64,000 nucleotides of DNA from JACVRW01 sp963819115 (GCA_963819115.1 CAWFUR010000011.1:930001-994000); one strand, 5' to 3'. Shown: positions 1 to 8,217, numbered from the stretch's first letter. The notes: generated by a model not told the origin, from the sequence alone. Numbers and translations are program-made.

Positions 1-52
1 CAAAGGGAGGAAATCCTTTGACGGCGCAGGGTCGCGCACCTACGGTGCATCG
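1..52 (+). promoter_or_regulatory. Leader of first gene with two small inverted repeats
   Basis: Bases 1-20 form a 6-bp inverted repeat (CAAAGG, 8-base loop, CCTTTG) that the window edge may cut. Bases 36-48 form a second one (GCACC-tac-GGTGC) that ends five bases before the first start codon. Either could be the terminator of an upstream gene or leader structure. No clear ribosome-binding site is visible. Confidence 0.3.
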
Positions 53-847
53 ATGCGTGGTGCTCGGCGGCAGATCGTGGCGCTCGGGGGCGGAGGGTTT
101 TCCATGGAGGCCGGAAACCCGCTCCTGGACGACTACGTGCTCGGACTCGCGGGTGGCGAGCGGCCCCGGGTGTGCTTCCTGCCGTCGGCCAGCGGGGACG
201 CGGACCACTACCTCGTGCGCTTCTACCAGGCGTTCTCGTCCGACCGTTGCGAGCCCTCGCACATCTCGCTCTTCCGCCGTGGCAGCGGGCTGGACCTGCG
301 CGAGCACCTGCTCTCCCAGGATCTGATCTACGTCGGCGGCGGCAGCGTGATCAGCCTGCTCGGCGTATGGGAGGCCCACGGCGTCGGGGATGTCCTGCGC
401 GAGGCGTGGGAGGCGGGAGTGATCCTATGCGGGGTGAGCGCCGGGTCGCTGTGCTGGTTCACGGAGGGCATCACCGCGTTCCACGGCGGTCCCGAGCGCT
501 TCCGTGGGCTGGGCCTGCTCGGGTGCAGCAACACCGTCCACTACGACACCGAGAGCGGGCGCGAGGACGCCTACCGGCTCGCCCTGAAGGGCGGCATGCG
601 CCCGGGCTACGCCTCCACCGATGGCGCCGCTCTCCACTTCGTGGGCAACCGGCTCGTCAAGGCGGTGTCGTCCCGCCCGCCCGCTCGCGCCTACCGCATG
701 CGCTGCGTGCGCGGTCGGGTGATCAAGAGCGCGCTGCGGGTGGCCTACCTCGGCGATCCCGCCGCCGTGGCCGACACCCGCGCGCCCGCTCGGCTGGCCG
801 CGGTGCCCGCCCCGCCCGCGCTCGCTGCCGGCCGGGCAGCCGGGTGA
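53..847 (+). CDS. Type 1 glutamine amidotransferase-like / peptidase S51 (dipeptidase E family) protein
   Basis: 264 residues. An Rossmann-like N-terminus (VALGGGGFSM) is followed by YVGGGSVISLL and then the nucleophile elbow CGVSAGSLCWF, which puts the likely catalytic serine at residue 129. That order is characteristic of the S51 family, cytoplasmic serine peptidases that cleave N-terminal Asp-X dipeptides or, in the cyanophycinase branch, beta-aspartyl polymers. The exact substrate cannot be told from sequence. The Ala/Pro-rich last 30 residues look like a non-conserved tail. The stop overlaps the start of a second copy of the same family by four bases (GTGA), so the two are almost certainly co-translated paralogues. 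Confidence 0.8.
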   Translation: MRGARRQIVALGGGGFSMEAGNPLLDDYVLGLAGGERPRVCFLPSASGDADHYLVRFYQAFSSDRCEPSHISLFRRGSGLDLREHLLSQDLIYVGGGSVISLLGVWEAHGVGDVLREAWEAGVILCGVSAGSLCWFTEGITAFHGGPERFRGLGLLGCSNTVHYDTESGREDAYRLALKGGMRPGYASTDGAALHFVGNRLVKAVSSRPPARAYRMRCVRGRVIKSALRVAYLGDPAAVADTRAPARLAAVPAPPALAAGRAAG

Positions 848-1656
848 GCGTTCCCCTAGCCGAGCGGCGCGTCCTCGCCATGGGCGGCGGGGGCTTCTCG
901 GTCTCCGTGGCGGACGCGCCGCTCGAGCACTACATCGCCGGACTCGCACCCGGGGGCGGGCCGCGGATCTGCCTGCTCCCCACGGCGAGCGGGGACCCGG
1001 ACGACCAGATCCAGCGCTTCTACCGTGCCTTCCGCGGCCTCGGCCGGCTCTCCCATCTCTCGCTCTTCCGGCTCGGCACCCACCCGATGTCGCCGGAGGA
1101 GCACCTCCTCGCCCAGGACGTGATCTACGTGGGCGGCGGCAGCCTCGCGAACCTGTTGGCCATCTGGAGCGTGCACGAGCTCGACCGGGTGCTGCCGGAG
1201 GCGTGGGAGCGGGGGATCGTCCTGTGCGGGGTCAGCGCCGGGTCCATGTGCTGGTTCGAGGCCGGCGTGACCCGCTCCCACGGCCGGTCGCGGCCGGCGC
1301 GCGGCCTCGGCCTGCTGCCCGGGAGCAACTCGGTGCACGACTCCTCGGACCCGGAGCGGCGGGCCTGCTTCCGCTCCGCGGTGGCCGAGGGGCTGGTGCC
1401 CCCGGGTTACGGGGTGGACGACGGCGTGGGGCTGCTCTTCGCGGGCACCAAGCTCGTGGACGTGGTGAGCGCGCGCCCGGGTGCGGTGGCCCACCGCGTG
1501 GACACCTCGGAGGGCGAGCCGCTGGAGACCGTGGTCTCCCCGCGGCTGCTCGAGGCCACGGGCACGCGGACGGACGACGCGCCGGTGGAGATCGCGGAGT
1601 TCCGCGACGCGCGCCGGGCGCGGCTGGATGCCGCGCGAAGGGGCCGCGGCGCGTAA
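844..1656 (+). CDS. Second, tandem S51 peptidase-like protein
   Basis: 270 residues from a GTG start inside the stop of the preceding gene (GTGA overlap). A longer upstream reading in this frame only shadows the first gene. The landmarks repeat those of its neighbour: VLAMGGGGFSV at the N-terminus, YVGGGSLANLL near residue 95, and nucleophile elbow CGVSAGSMCWF with serine 131. The C-terminus is charged and differs from the first copy. Two paralogues in one transcript could form a heterodimer or have split substrates; that is inference. Confidence 0.8.
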   Translation: MSVPLAERRVLAMGGGGFSVSVADAPLEHYIAGLAPGGGPRICLLPTASGDPDDQIQRFYRAFRGLGRLSHLSLFRLGTHPMSPEEHLLAQDVIYVGGGSLANLLAIWSVHELDRVLPEAWERGIVLCGVSAGSMCWFEAGVTRSHGRSRPARGLGLLPGSNSVHDSSDPERRACFRSAVAEGLVPPGYGVDDGVGLLFAGTKLVDVVSARPGAVAHRVDTSEGEPLETVVSPRLLEATGTRTDDAPVEIAEFRDARRARLDAARRGRGA

Positions 1657-1682
1657 CCAAACCCCGGCGCGCGGTATAGAGG

Positions 1683-1726
1683 GAGGAGCGGAGCCCGGGC
1701 GTTGGCCGGGCGAGCACCGGACCATG
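1683..1726 (+). repeat. Dispersed 45-bp palindromic repeat, copy 1
   Basis: The family pattern is GAGGAGCGnAG, a 7-8 bp stem, a three-base loop, the return stem, then CGAGCACCGnnCCATG. In this copy the stem is CCCGGGC-gtt-GGCCGGG, with one mismatch. It lies 27 bases after the second S51 gene and immediately before a hydrolase that has lost its N-terminus. Confidence 0.85.
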
Positions 1727-1738
1727 TTTTCCAGATGA

Positions 1739-2254
1739 CTGAGATGGTGCGCGTCCCTCGACGGCGCCGAATGGGTGGGGCGCGTGCGCCACGTGGTCTC
1801 CCTCGGATCCCCGCACATGGGCGCGCCGCTGGCCCGGGCCGTGCATGTGGCGGGCGTGAGCCTGCACCGCCTCCCGGAGGTTCGCCCGCTCGCCTCGCTC
1901 CTGCGCCGTAGCAGCGCTGGGATCAAGGACCTTCGTCACGGGTCGCTCGTGGACGAGGACTGGCGCGACCGCGACCCGCACTCCCTGCGGCGCGAGGCGA
2001 TCAGCGAGGTGCCGCTCCTGGAGGGGGCCACCCACTGCTTCGTGGCCGCGACGCTCACCGGCGACCCCCGCCACCCCGTCGGCCGCCTGGTGGGGGATCT
2101 GCTCGTGCTCGAGGACAGCGCGTCGGGACGCTCCCGTGACCGCCGCATTCCGTTCCGCGCCGAGCACGGGATGCACGTGGGGCGAACGCACCACATGGCG
2201 CTGCTCAACCACCCGGTCGTCTACGAGCGGATGGTCGAGTGGCTGGCTGGCTGA
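1739..2254 (+). pseudogene. C-terminal remnant of a lipase-like alpha/beta hydrolase
   Basis: The frame is open from 1739 (stop at 1736) and reads LDGAEWVGRVRHVVSLGSPH and then MGAPLARAVHVAGV. This matches the strand-helix region that normally follows the GHSMGG nucleophile elbow in PGAP1-like esterases/lipases. It then continues to a conserved histidine region (GMHVGRTHHMALLNHPVVYERM) and a normal C-terminus. The first half of the enzyme, including the nucleophile, is absent; a dispersed repeat ends 12 bases upstream. GTG at 1775 could give a 159-residue product, but it would lack the catalytic serine. The best reading is a pseudogene created at the repeat. Confidence 0.6.
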
Positions 2255-2261
2255 CGAGCCC

Positions 2262-2516
2262 TCAGGCGGGGCGGGCGTCGCGGCCCAGGCTGCGGGCGAG
2301 GTTGGTGTCGTCGGAGGAGAGCACCCCGAAGATGAGGGCGCCGGCCAGACGCTGATCGCCTTCGCGCAGGGCGTCCTCCACCCGCTCGATCAGGTCGGCG
2401 ACGTTCGCCGAGTCGCCGAAGTGGTACCAGGACTCCGCCGTCTCGGCCAGCAGGCGCTCGCGCGAGCTCGCCTCGAGCGATGCGAACGGAGTATGTCTCT
2501 CGGGAGCCTGTGCCAT
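2262..2516 (-). CDS. Small hypothetical protein (84 aa)
   Basis: 84 residues, acidic and probably helical, with no membrane segment or signal peptide. The sequence includes ASSRERLLAETAESWYHFGD and DALREGDQRLAGALIFGVL, and resembles the short charged proteins often found downstream of regulatory genes in these actinobacteria. I do not recognise a family. It lies 54 bases after the diguanylate cyclase on the same strand, so it may share its transcript. No good ribosome-binding site is visible, and a weak hairpin (GCACG/CGTGC, about 2537-2555) separates the two. Confidence 0.5.
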   Translation of the reverse strand: MAQAPERHTPFASLEASSRERLLAETAESWYHFGDSANVADLIERVEDALREGDQRLAGALIFGVLSSDDTNLARSLGRDARPA

Positions 2517-2570
2517 GCGCCGTTGTTTCGACGCCCCGGAGCACGTCCCTTCGTGCCCGGCGATGGGCGG

Positions 2571-3620
2571 CTAGGCCGGCGACAGCGCGCGCTCGCCGGC
2601 CCGGCCGCACACCCGGTCCCGGCCGAGACGCTTGGCCTCGAACAGCGCCGCGTCGGCCTCGGCGAAGACGGTGGAGTACTCGAAGCGACCCCCGTGGGCG
2701 GAGGCGCTCACGCCGAAGCTCATGGTCACGCGCTGGTCTCCGCCGTAGGTCCCGGAGGCGAGCACCACCCGCAGTCGCTCCGCCAGCACCCCCGCCTGCT
2801 CCGCGTCGGATCCGGGGACGATCACCAGGAACTCCTCGCCACCCAGCCGGTAGGCCAGGTCGAAGGCGCGCAGCTCCTTGCGGATGTCGGAGGCCACGTC
2901 CTTGAGGACGGCGTCGCCCTTGGTGTGCCCGCAGTTGTCGTTCACCTCCTTGAAGTGGTCGAGGTCGCCGACCACGATCCCGATCGGCTCGCCGCTCACC
3001 TCCGACTGCTGCGCGAGCTCGGCCACCCGGACGCCCAGAGCCTTGCGGTTCAGCATCCCCGTGAGCGGGTCGATCACGTTCTCGTTGCGGAAGTGAAGGT
3101 CGGACTGCATCAGCGCGGTGGACAGGATCGCCGTGGCGGCGATCAGCGCGGCGGGGGCGAGCACAAGCACCGGGTTGTCCATCACCGCGGAGGCGTCCGT
3201 GCCCAGGGCCACGGCCGCCAGGAGCACCATCGCCACCAGCACTCCGAAGGTCACGCCCCGGGCCGAGAAGCGAGCGCTGAGGGTGACCACCGGAATCGCG
3301 AGCCACGAGAGCGTGGGCACCTCGGGACCGCCGCTGAGCGCCACGGCCCCGGCGATTGCCAGCTCGCTGCACGTCCACGCGGCGAACAGCACGTACTCGG
3401 GGCGCTGCGACCTCGGGGCCCGCTTCTCGGCGACCTGGAAGACCACCCCGGCCAGCAACAGCGGCAGCAGCGTCCAGAACCCCATCCACGGTCCGCACAC
3501 CAGCAGCGTGACCGCGATCAGACCGATCGCCTTGCGACGCACGGGGCCGATCCGGCGCTCCATGTCCAGCAGGCGCCCGCGGTCCATGTCGTCGCGGCAG
3601 AGCCACGAGCTCGTAGCCAT
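2571..3620 (-). CDS. Membrane-anchored diguanylate cyclase (GGDEF domain)
   Basis: 349 residues from ATG at 3620; longer readings would run into the divergent TetR gene. Residues 30-175 hold about six hydrophobic segments. Then come DPLTGMLNRKAL, the start of a GGDEF domain, VGDLDHFKEVND (metal-binding Asp) and the active-site loop GGEEF at about 260-264. GGEEF is a catalytically competent variant, so it should make cyclic di-GMP from two GTP at the membrane. No RxxD inhibitory site stands out before GGEEF and no EAL domain is present. The six-helix input resembles sensors that respond to unknown membrane signals. Confidence 0.85.
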   Translation of the reverse strand: MATSSWLCRDDMDRGRLLDMERRIGPVRRKAIGLIAVTLLVCGPWMGFWTLLPLLLAGVVFQVAEKRAPRSQRPEYVLFAAWTCSELAIAGAVALSGGPEVPTLSWLAIPVVTLSARFSARGVTFGVLVAMVLLAAVALGTDASAVMDNPVLVLAPAALIAATAILSTALMQSDLHFRNENVIDPLTGMLNRKALGVRVAELAQQSEVSGEPIGIVVGDLDHFKEVNDNCGHTKGDAVLKDVASDIRKELRAFDLAYRLGGEEFLVIVPGSDAEQAGVLAERLRVVLASGTYGGDQRVTMSFGVSASAHGGRFEYSTVFAEADAALFEAKRLGRDRVCGRAGERALSPA

Positions 3621-3684
3621 AGGCACTAGATCGGCACGGGCGGCCCCCTTTTTAACCCCCGGAGGGGTCTGCGACAGTACGCCG

Positions 3685-4311
3685 ATGGCGCGTCCGCGAC
3701 CGGCGACCGACCGAGATCCCACGCCTCTCCAGCTCCAGCTCGCGGGGGACTCGGAAGCCCGCCGGCGCACCGGGCTCGACGCCTTCCTGGCCGCCCGCCG
3801 CACCTTCCTGGCCGCCGAGCGGGTGGACATGAGCGCGCTGGCCGAGCGGGTGGGGGTGAACCGCGTCACGCTCTACCGCTGGGTCGGCTCGCGCGAGCAG
3901 TTGCTCGTGGAGGTGATCTGGTCGCTGGCCGAGCGCACGCTCGGGAACCTCCGGGCGGAGGTGAAGGAAGAGGGGGGCGAGCGGATCGTGCAGGTGATCA
4001 CCCGCTTCATCGACCAGGTGCTGAAGAACCCGGGTATGTCGCGCTTCCTGGCCGATGAGGGCGAGCTGGCCATGCGCCTGCTCACCTGGACCGACATGGG
4101 CTTCCAGCCGCGGTTGATCGCGGACTGCCAGGGCATGCTCGAGCAGGAGTTCGCGCGCGGCACGCTGGACCTCGCGCCGGAGCTCCACCAGGACGTGGCC
4201 TACACGGTCGTCCGCATCGTCGAGTCCTACGTCTACCTCGACCGGATCACGGGCGAGGAGCCCGACGCTCGGCGCGCCGAGCGGGTGCTGCGGCTGCTCC
4301 TTCTGCGCTAG
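3685..4311 (+). CDS. TetR/AcrR-family regulator, QsdR-like
   Basis: 208 residues from ATG at 3685. The HTH lies at about residues 50-75 (MSALAERVGVNRVTLYRWVG, with SREQLL after it). The wording LYRWVGSREQLL and the N-terminal extension resemble the QsdR-type branch of TetR regulators, though I give that as a recollection. The C-terminal ligand domain shows nothing diagnostic. It is divergent from the GGDEF gene with only 64 bases between starts. The dioxygenase-like gene 25 bases downstream on the same strand is a plausible target. Confidence 0.8.
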   Translation: MARPRPATDRDPTPLQLQLAGDSEARRRTGLDAFLAARRTFLAAERVDMSALAERVGVNRVTLYRWVGSREQLLVEVIWSLAERTLGNLRAEVKEEGGERIVQVITRFIDQVLKNPGMSRFLADEGELAMRLLTWTDMGFQPRLIADCQGMLEQEFARGTLDLAPELHQDVAYTVVRIVESYVYLDRITGEEPDARRAERVLRLLLLR

Positions 4312-4324
4312 TCCCACCGGGGGA

Positions 4325-4330
4325 TATCCT
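4325..4330 (+). promoter_or_regulatory. -10 element close to the start of the VOC gene
   Basis: TATCCT is followed by only six bases and then the ATG at 4337, so the transcript would be leaderless. The same geometry recurs through the window. Confidence 0.45.
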
Positions 4331-4336
4331 CGGCTC

Positions 4337-5260
4337 ATGCGGCTCGAGGGCGTACATCACATCACTGCCATCACCGGTGACGCACCGGGCAACGTGGACT
4401 TCTACGCGCGCGTGCTCGGGATGCGCCTGGTCAAGAAGACGGTGAACCAGGACGACCCCACCGTCTACCACCTGTTCTACGCGGACGACAGGGGGAGCGC
4501 GGGCACGGACCTGACCTTCTTCGAGTACCCGGGCGCGGCTCCGGGACGCGCGGGAGCGGGGATGGTGCACACCATCGTCTGGCGGGTGGCGAGCGAGGAG
4601 GCACTGGACTTCTGGGCCGGGCGCCTGGGCGGCGAGGGGGTGGAGACGACCCGCGCGGACGGCTCCCTGCGCTTCGCCGACCGGGAGGGGCTCGCCCACG
4701 AGCTGATCGTCGACCAGAGCGGAGACGACCCTCTCAGCGCCGAGCATCCCGAGGTGCCGGCCGAGTTCGCCCTTCGCGGCTTCGACGGCGTGCGCGCGTA
4801 CTCAGCGAATCCCGACGCCAGCCGCGCCCTGCTCGAGGAGGGGCTGGGGTTCACGCCGGACGGCGACGGCTGGGAGGTGCGCGGCGAGCACCGCGGCGGC
4901 CGCTACGCCTACGACCCGCCGCCCGCCGAACGTCCGGTGCCGAGCGCCGGCACCGTCCATCACGTGGCGTTCGCATCCACCATGGAGGACCACGAGGCGT
5001 GGGGCGAGCGGGCGCGTGAGGCCGGCGCCCGGGCCACCCCGGTCATCGACCGCTTCTACTTCCGCTCGATCTACTTCCGCGAGCCCTCCGGCGTGCTGTT
5101 CGAGGTCGCGACGCTGGGTCCGGGCTTCGCCACGGACGAGGACCCCGAGCATCTGGGCGAGCGGCTCTCGCTGCCGCCGAACTACGAGCGCTATCGCGAG
5201 CAGGTGGAGCGGACGCTCACGCCGATCGAGAACCCGCGCCAGCGCTGGGCCGAGCGATAG
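4337..5260 (+). CDS. VOC-family ring-cleaving dioxygenase (glyoxalase superfamily)
   Basis: 307 residues, two vicinal-oxygen-chelate modules. The first starts LEGVHHITAITGDAPGNVDF and continues with FYARVLGMRLVKKTVNQDD; the second contains GTVHHVAFAS near residue 210 and ends with YFREPSGVLFEVAT. Histidines in HHIT and HHVAF and the glutamate of LFEVAT are the expected metal ligands. The family (MhqO/MhqA-like proteins) is usually annotated as opening hydroquinone or catechol rings using Fe(II). A leaderless-type promoter sits directly upstream, and the TetR gene before it may control it. Confidence 0.8.
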   Translation: MRLEGVHHITAITGDAPGNVDFYARVLGMRLVKKTVNQDDPTVYHLFYADDRGSAGTDLTFFEYPGAAPGRAGAGMVHTIVWRVASEEALDFWAGRLGGEGVETTRADGSLRFADREGLAHELIVDQSGDDPLSAEHPEVPAEFALRGFDGVRAYSANPDASRALLEEGLGFTPDGDGWEVRGEHRGGRYAYDPPPAERPVPSAGTVHHVAFASTMEDHEAWGERAREAGARATPVIDRFYFRSIYFREPSGVLFEVATLGPGFATDEDPEHLGERLSLPPNYERYREQVERTLTPIENPRQRWAER

Positions 5261-5314
5261 TCGTGCGGCGCCACCGGGTTGACCCCGGGGTGCCCGAGCG
5301 TCGAAGCTAGGCCC

Positions 5315-6766
5315 GTGCGCCAGCTGACCAGCGTCGACGCCCAGTTCCTGGCGCTCGAGTCCACACGCCAGAGCGGGCACGTGGCCGGCCTGGCGATTCT
5401 CGACCCGTCCACGAGGCCCGACGGGCGCCTGACGCTCGAGGCGGTGCACGACCTGATCGCGGAGCGGCTGCCACTGCTCCCGCCGCTTCGCTGGCGGCTG
5501 GCCGAGGTGCCCTTCGGTCTCGACTACCCGTACTGGATCGACGATCCCCACTTCGACCTCGACTTCCACGTGCGCGAGCTCGCGCTGCCCGCGCCGGGCA
5601 CCAACGACAAGCTTGCCGAGCAGGTGGCGCGGATCGTCGGCCGCCCGCTCGACCGCGCCCGCCCGCTCTGGGAGGCGTACCTGATCCACGGGCTCGGGCA
5701 CGGCCGCGTGGCGCTGCTCACGAAGATCCACCACTCGCTGGTGGACGGGCTGTCGGGGGCGGAGATCATGGGCGTGCTGCTCGACGTCGTGCCCGAGGGG
5801 CGCGAGATCCCGCCGGCCGACGAGTCGCACCCCGATGGGGACCCGGGCGAGCTGGAGATGCTCGCGCGCGGGCTGCTCGGCCTCCCGCGCTACCCGCTGC
5901 GCCTACTGCGGGCACTGCCCACCGCGCTGCCCAACCTGGACGAGACCGCGTTCAGCACGCTGCCCGGCGCGGGCACCGCCGCCCGCGTCTCGGACGCGGT
6001 GTCCCGGGCACTGCGCCGGGGCGACGGCGGCCTCCTCGAGCGCACCAACCTGAAGGCGCCGAAGACCTCCTTCAACGGTCGCATCTCGCCGCACCGGCGC
6101 TTCGCCTTCGGACGGCTGCCGCTCGACACCGTGAAGACGATCAAGAACCGGCACGGCTGCACCGTGAACGACGTGGTGGTGTCGATCTGCGCGGGCGCGG
6201 TCCGCCGCTGGATGGAGGAGCACGACGAGCTCCTCGACGAGCCGCTCGTGGCCCAGATCCCGGTGTCCGTCCGCAGCGACAACGAGATGGGCACCTTCGG
6301 GAACCGGATCATGCTCATGAGCGCGCCGCTGTTCACCGACATCGAGGACCCGGTGGACCGCCTGCTCCGGACCCACGAGGCGCTGAGGGTCATGAAGGAC
6401 CGCCACCGCGCGATGCCCGCCGAGCTGCTCCAGGACGCCAACCACTTCATTCCCCCGGCGGTGTTCTCGCGCGCGGCGCGCGTGACCTTCGCGCTCTCCA
6501 CGGCATCACCGGGGCGCCCGACCTGGAACCTCGTGATCTCGAACGTGCCCGGCCCGCAGTTCCCGCTCTACCTGGCGGGCGCGCGCCTCGACGCCAACTA
6601 CCCGGTGTCGGTGATCACCGACGGCATGGGGCTCAACATCACGGTGATGAGCTACTGCGGCACGCTCGACTTCGGGATCGTCGCCGACCGTGACCAGATG
6701 CCCGACGTGTGGCGCCTCATCGACTGGCTGGAGGACTCGCTGGCCGAGCTGGAAGAGGCGATCTAG
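5315..6766 (+). CDS. Wax ester synthase / diacylglycerol acyltransferase (WS/DGAT)
   Basis: 483 residues from GTG at 5315 (VRQLTSVDAQFLALES, the usual family N-terminus). The catalytic HHxxxDG motif appears as HHSLVDG at residues 139-145, with PLWEAYLIHGL before it. The C-terminal NVPGP signature and a domain with YCGTLDFGIVADRD complete the enzyme. It esterifies fatty acyl-CoA to diacylglycerol or fatty alcohol to make storage triacylglycerol or wax, typical of actinobacteria. It ends seven bases from the convergent TetR gene. Confidence 0.9.
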   Translation: MRQLTSVDAQFLALESTRQSGHVAGLAILDPSTRPDGRLTLEAVHDLIAERLPLLPPLRWRLAEVPFGLDYPYWIDDPHFDLDFHVRELALPAPGTNDKLAEQVARIVGRPLDRARPLWEAYLIHGLGHGRVALLTKIHHSLVDGLSGAEIMGVLLDVVPEGREIPPADESHPDGDPGELEMLARGLLGLPRYPLRLLRALPTALPNLDETAFSTLPGAGTAARVSDAVSRALRRGDGGLLERTNLKAPKTSFNGRISPHRRFAFGRLPLDTVKTIKNRHGCTVNDVVVSICAGAVRRWMEEHDELLDEPLVAQIPVSVRSDNEMGTFGNRIMLMSAPLFTDIEDPVDRLLRTHEALRVMKDRHRAMPAELLQDANHFIPPAVFSRAARVTFALSTASPGRPTWNLVISNVPGPQFPLYLAGARLDANYPVSVITDGMGLNITVMSYCGTLDFGIVADRDQMPDVWRLIDWLEDSLAELEEAI

Positions 6767-6773
6767 GCAGTAC

Positions 6774-7382
6774 TCAGACGATCGGGCGCGGCTCCATCGC
6801 CACGCCGGTGAGCGCGTCCACCAGGTTGTCGAGGTCCCGGCGGCTGCGCTCGCGGTCGTCGTGCACCATGTGCGAGATGGCCAGGCCGTTCAGCCCGGCC
6901 ACGGCCAGCCGCCCGATCTCGTCCACGGGCAGCCTCCGGTCCCGCTCCGCGCGTTCGGTGAGCGCGGTCACGGCTCGCTCCGCCAGGTCCTGGTAGGACG
7001 CGTACAGCCGCTCGGCCACGTCCTTGAGGTCCGGCTCCCGCAGCGCGTAGACGGTGAGCTCGAGGAGCAGCAGGGCGATGTCCGGGTTGGTCTCGATCAC
7101 GCTCCACGCCCCGCCGACCGCGCCCGACACCTCCTCGTGCCACTGCGCCTGGGGTGCCAGGCCCTCCTCCACCGCGAGCACCAGGTTGTCCGTGGCCTCC
7201 TCGATCACCGCCCGGTAGAGCTCGGTCTTGGTGCCGAACACGTAGTGGATGGTGGCCTGGGCCACCCCGGCCTCCGCGGCTATCCGGCGCGTGGACGCGG
7301 CGGTCACCCCCTCCTGTGTCATGACCCTGATGGCCGCGGCCACGAGTGAGCGGCGGTGCTGGGAGGCCATGACGCGCGACAT
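6774..7382 (-). CDS. TetR-family transcriptional regulator
   Basis: 202 residues. The N-terminal HTH reads VTAASTRRIAAEAGVAQATI and then HYVFGTKTELYRAVI, a standard TetR DNA-binding domain; the rest is the all-helical ligand domain. The start may be the first ATG (7382) or the ATG four codons on (7370). It is divergent from a secreted-protein gene, and the 121-base gap holds an operator-like palindrome over a promoter, so it probably represses that gene and perhaps itself. Confidence 0.85.
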   Translation of the reverse strand: MSRVMASQHRRSLVAAAIRVMTQEGVTAASTRRIAAEAGVAQATIHYVFGTKTELYRAVIEEATDNLVLAVEEGLAPQAQWHEEVSGAVGGAWSVIETNPDIALLLLELTVYALREPDLKDVAERLYASYQDLAERAVTALTERAERDRRLPVDEIGRLAVAGLNGLAISHMVHDDRERSRRDLDNLVDALTGVAMEPRPIV

Positions 7383-7442
7383 GGCGGGATTGTAGGTCGA
7401 GCCGGGGTCGGTCTGAGCAGATGACCATGTCAGGTGCCCCTG

Positions 7443-7463
7443 TCACTTGACTTGATCGAGTGA
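7443..7463 (+). promoter_or_regulatory. Operator-like inverted repeat
   Basis: TCACTTGA, five bases, TCGAGTGA: two 8-base arms matching at seven positions. The site overlaps the putative -35 (TTGACT, 7447-7452) of the gene at 7504, the expected arrangement for repression by the divergent TetR protein. Confidence 0.55.
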
Positions 7464-7475
7464 CCAAGAAATAGT
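7447..7475 (+). promoter_or_regulatory. Promoter of the secreted-protein gene
   Basis: TTGACT at 7447-7452, a 17-base spacer, and AATAGT at 7470-7475 fit a housekeeping-sigma promoter. A strong ribosome-binding site (AGGAGGAG, 7494-7501) follows before ATG 7504. Unlike most genes here, this one keeps a leader. Confidence 0.5.
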
Positions 7476-7503
7476 ACGGCGTGCACCCGACGCAGGAGGA
7501 GAG

Positions 7504-8121
7504 ATGCGGGCAGGACACTTCAGGGCAAGGACGCTGGGCCTGACGGCAGCCATGCTGGTCGCCGCGGCGGCGTTCGCGTCGTCGGCGTCCGCGCAGTCGA
7601 TTCCGTTCAGCCACTGGGACGCGACCGGCTCGCTCACGCTCAAGAAGCTCAACCAGAGCGTGGCCTTCCCGGCCGGCTCCGAGTTCAACGGCGCGCTCGA
7701 CGTGCCCACCCGGAAGCTCACCGGGCATGTGACCGTGCCCGTGTTCACCGCACGGCTGAATGTCCTCGGCATCCCCGCGGACGCGACGCTCGAGCTCGTG
7801 GAGACCTCCCCGGTGGCGGGCACGGTCGTCCTCGGCGGGACCACCACGATCGACGCCACCTCGTCGTTCCTGATCCGGATCAGGAGGTTGGCCTCGCCGT
7901 ACCTGCCGCTGAACCTCGTGGCCAGCCGCTGTCAGACGGCCGAGCCGGTGACGCTCCAGCTCCACTACAGCGGGCCGCCGGACTTCGCGAACGGCTTTGC
8001 CTTCTCCGGCACCACGACCATCCCGCGACTCACGGGCTGCGGTCTCACCACCCCGCTGCTCACGGCGCTGATGTCCGGACCGGGGAATCCGTTCTCCGTA
8101 CGCATAGCCCCACCCGCCTGA
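7504..8121 (+). CDS. Secreted protein of unknown function
   Basis: 205 residues. A Sec signal peptide (arginines, then LGLTAAMLVAAAAFASSASA, cleavage after about residue 30) precedes a mature domain rich in beta-strand-like Thr/Val segments, such as LTGHVTVPVFTARLNVLGIP and GTTTIPRLTGCGLTTPLLTA. Two cysteines in the second half could form one disulphide. I do not recognise the family. It has its own promoter and strong ribosome-binding site, a palindromic operator shared with the divergent TetR gene, and a very strong hairpin right after its stop, so it looks like an independently regulated single-gene unit. Confidence 0.7.
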   Translation: MRAGHFRARTLGLTAAMLVAAAAFASSASAQSIPFSHWDATGSLTLKKLNQSVAFPAGSEFNGALDVPTRKLTGHVTVPVFTARLNVLGIPADATLELVETSPVAGTVVLGGTTTIDATSSFLIRIRRLASPYLPLNLVASRCQTAEPVTLQLHYSGPPDFANGFAFSGTTTIPRLTGCGLTTPLLTALMSGPGNPFSVRIAPPA

Positions 8122-8136
8122 CCCAAGGAAGGGCCC

Positions 8137-8198
8137 CCGGCCGCCTGACTCACAGGGGATCCGCCCCTCCCGCTCGGCGGATCCCCTGAGGCGGCCGG
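8137..8198 (+). terminator. Long two-part hairpin after the secreted-protein gene
   Basis: The outer stem CCGGCCGCCT / AGGCGGCCGG (10 bp) leads into the inner stem CAGGGGATCCGCC / GGCGGATCCCCTG (13 bp), with a 10-base loop and one 6-base bulge on the left. That makes 23 perfect base pairs in 62 bases. There is no T-tract, so it is either a U-less terminator or a barrier or insertion remnant. Confidence 0.65.
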
Positions 8199-8217
8199 TC
8201 ATCCGAGCGGCGGTGAT

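Noticed and set aside
856..2212. Long minus-strand frames opposite the S51 genes
   Set aside because: Low-complexity Arg/Pro/Ala translations antisense to conserved genes.
3118..3684. N-terminal extension of the TetR gene over the GGDEF gene
   Set aside because: Antisense to the conserved GGDEF protein; ATG 3685 gives a normal-length TetR.
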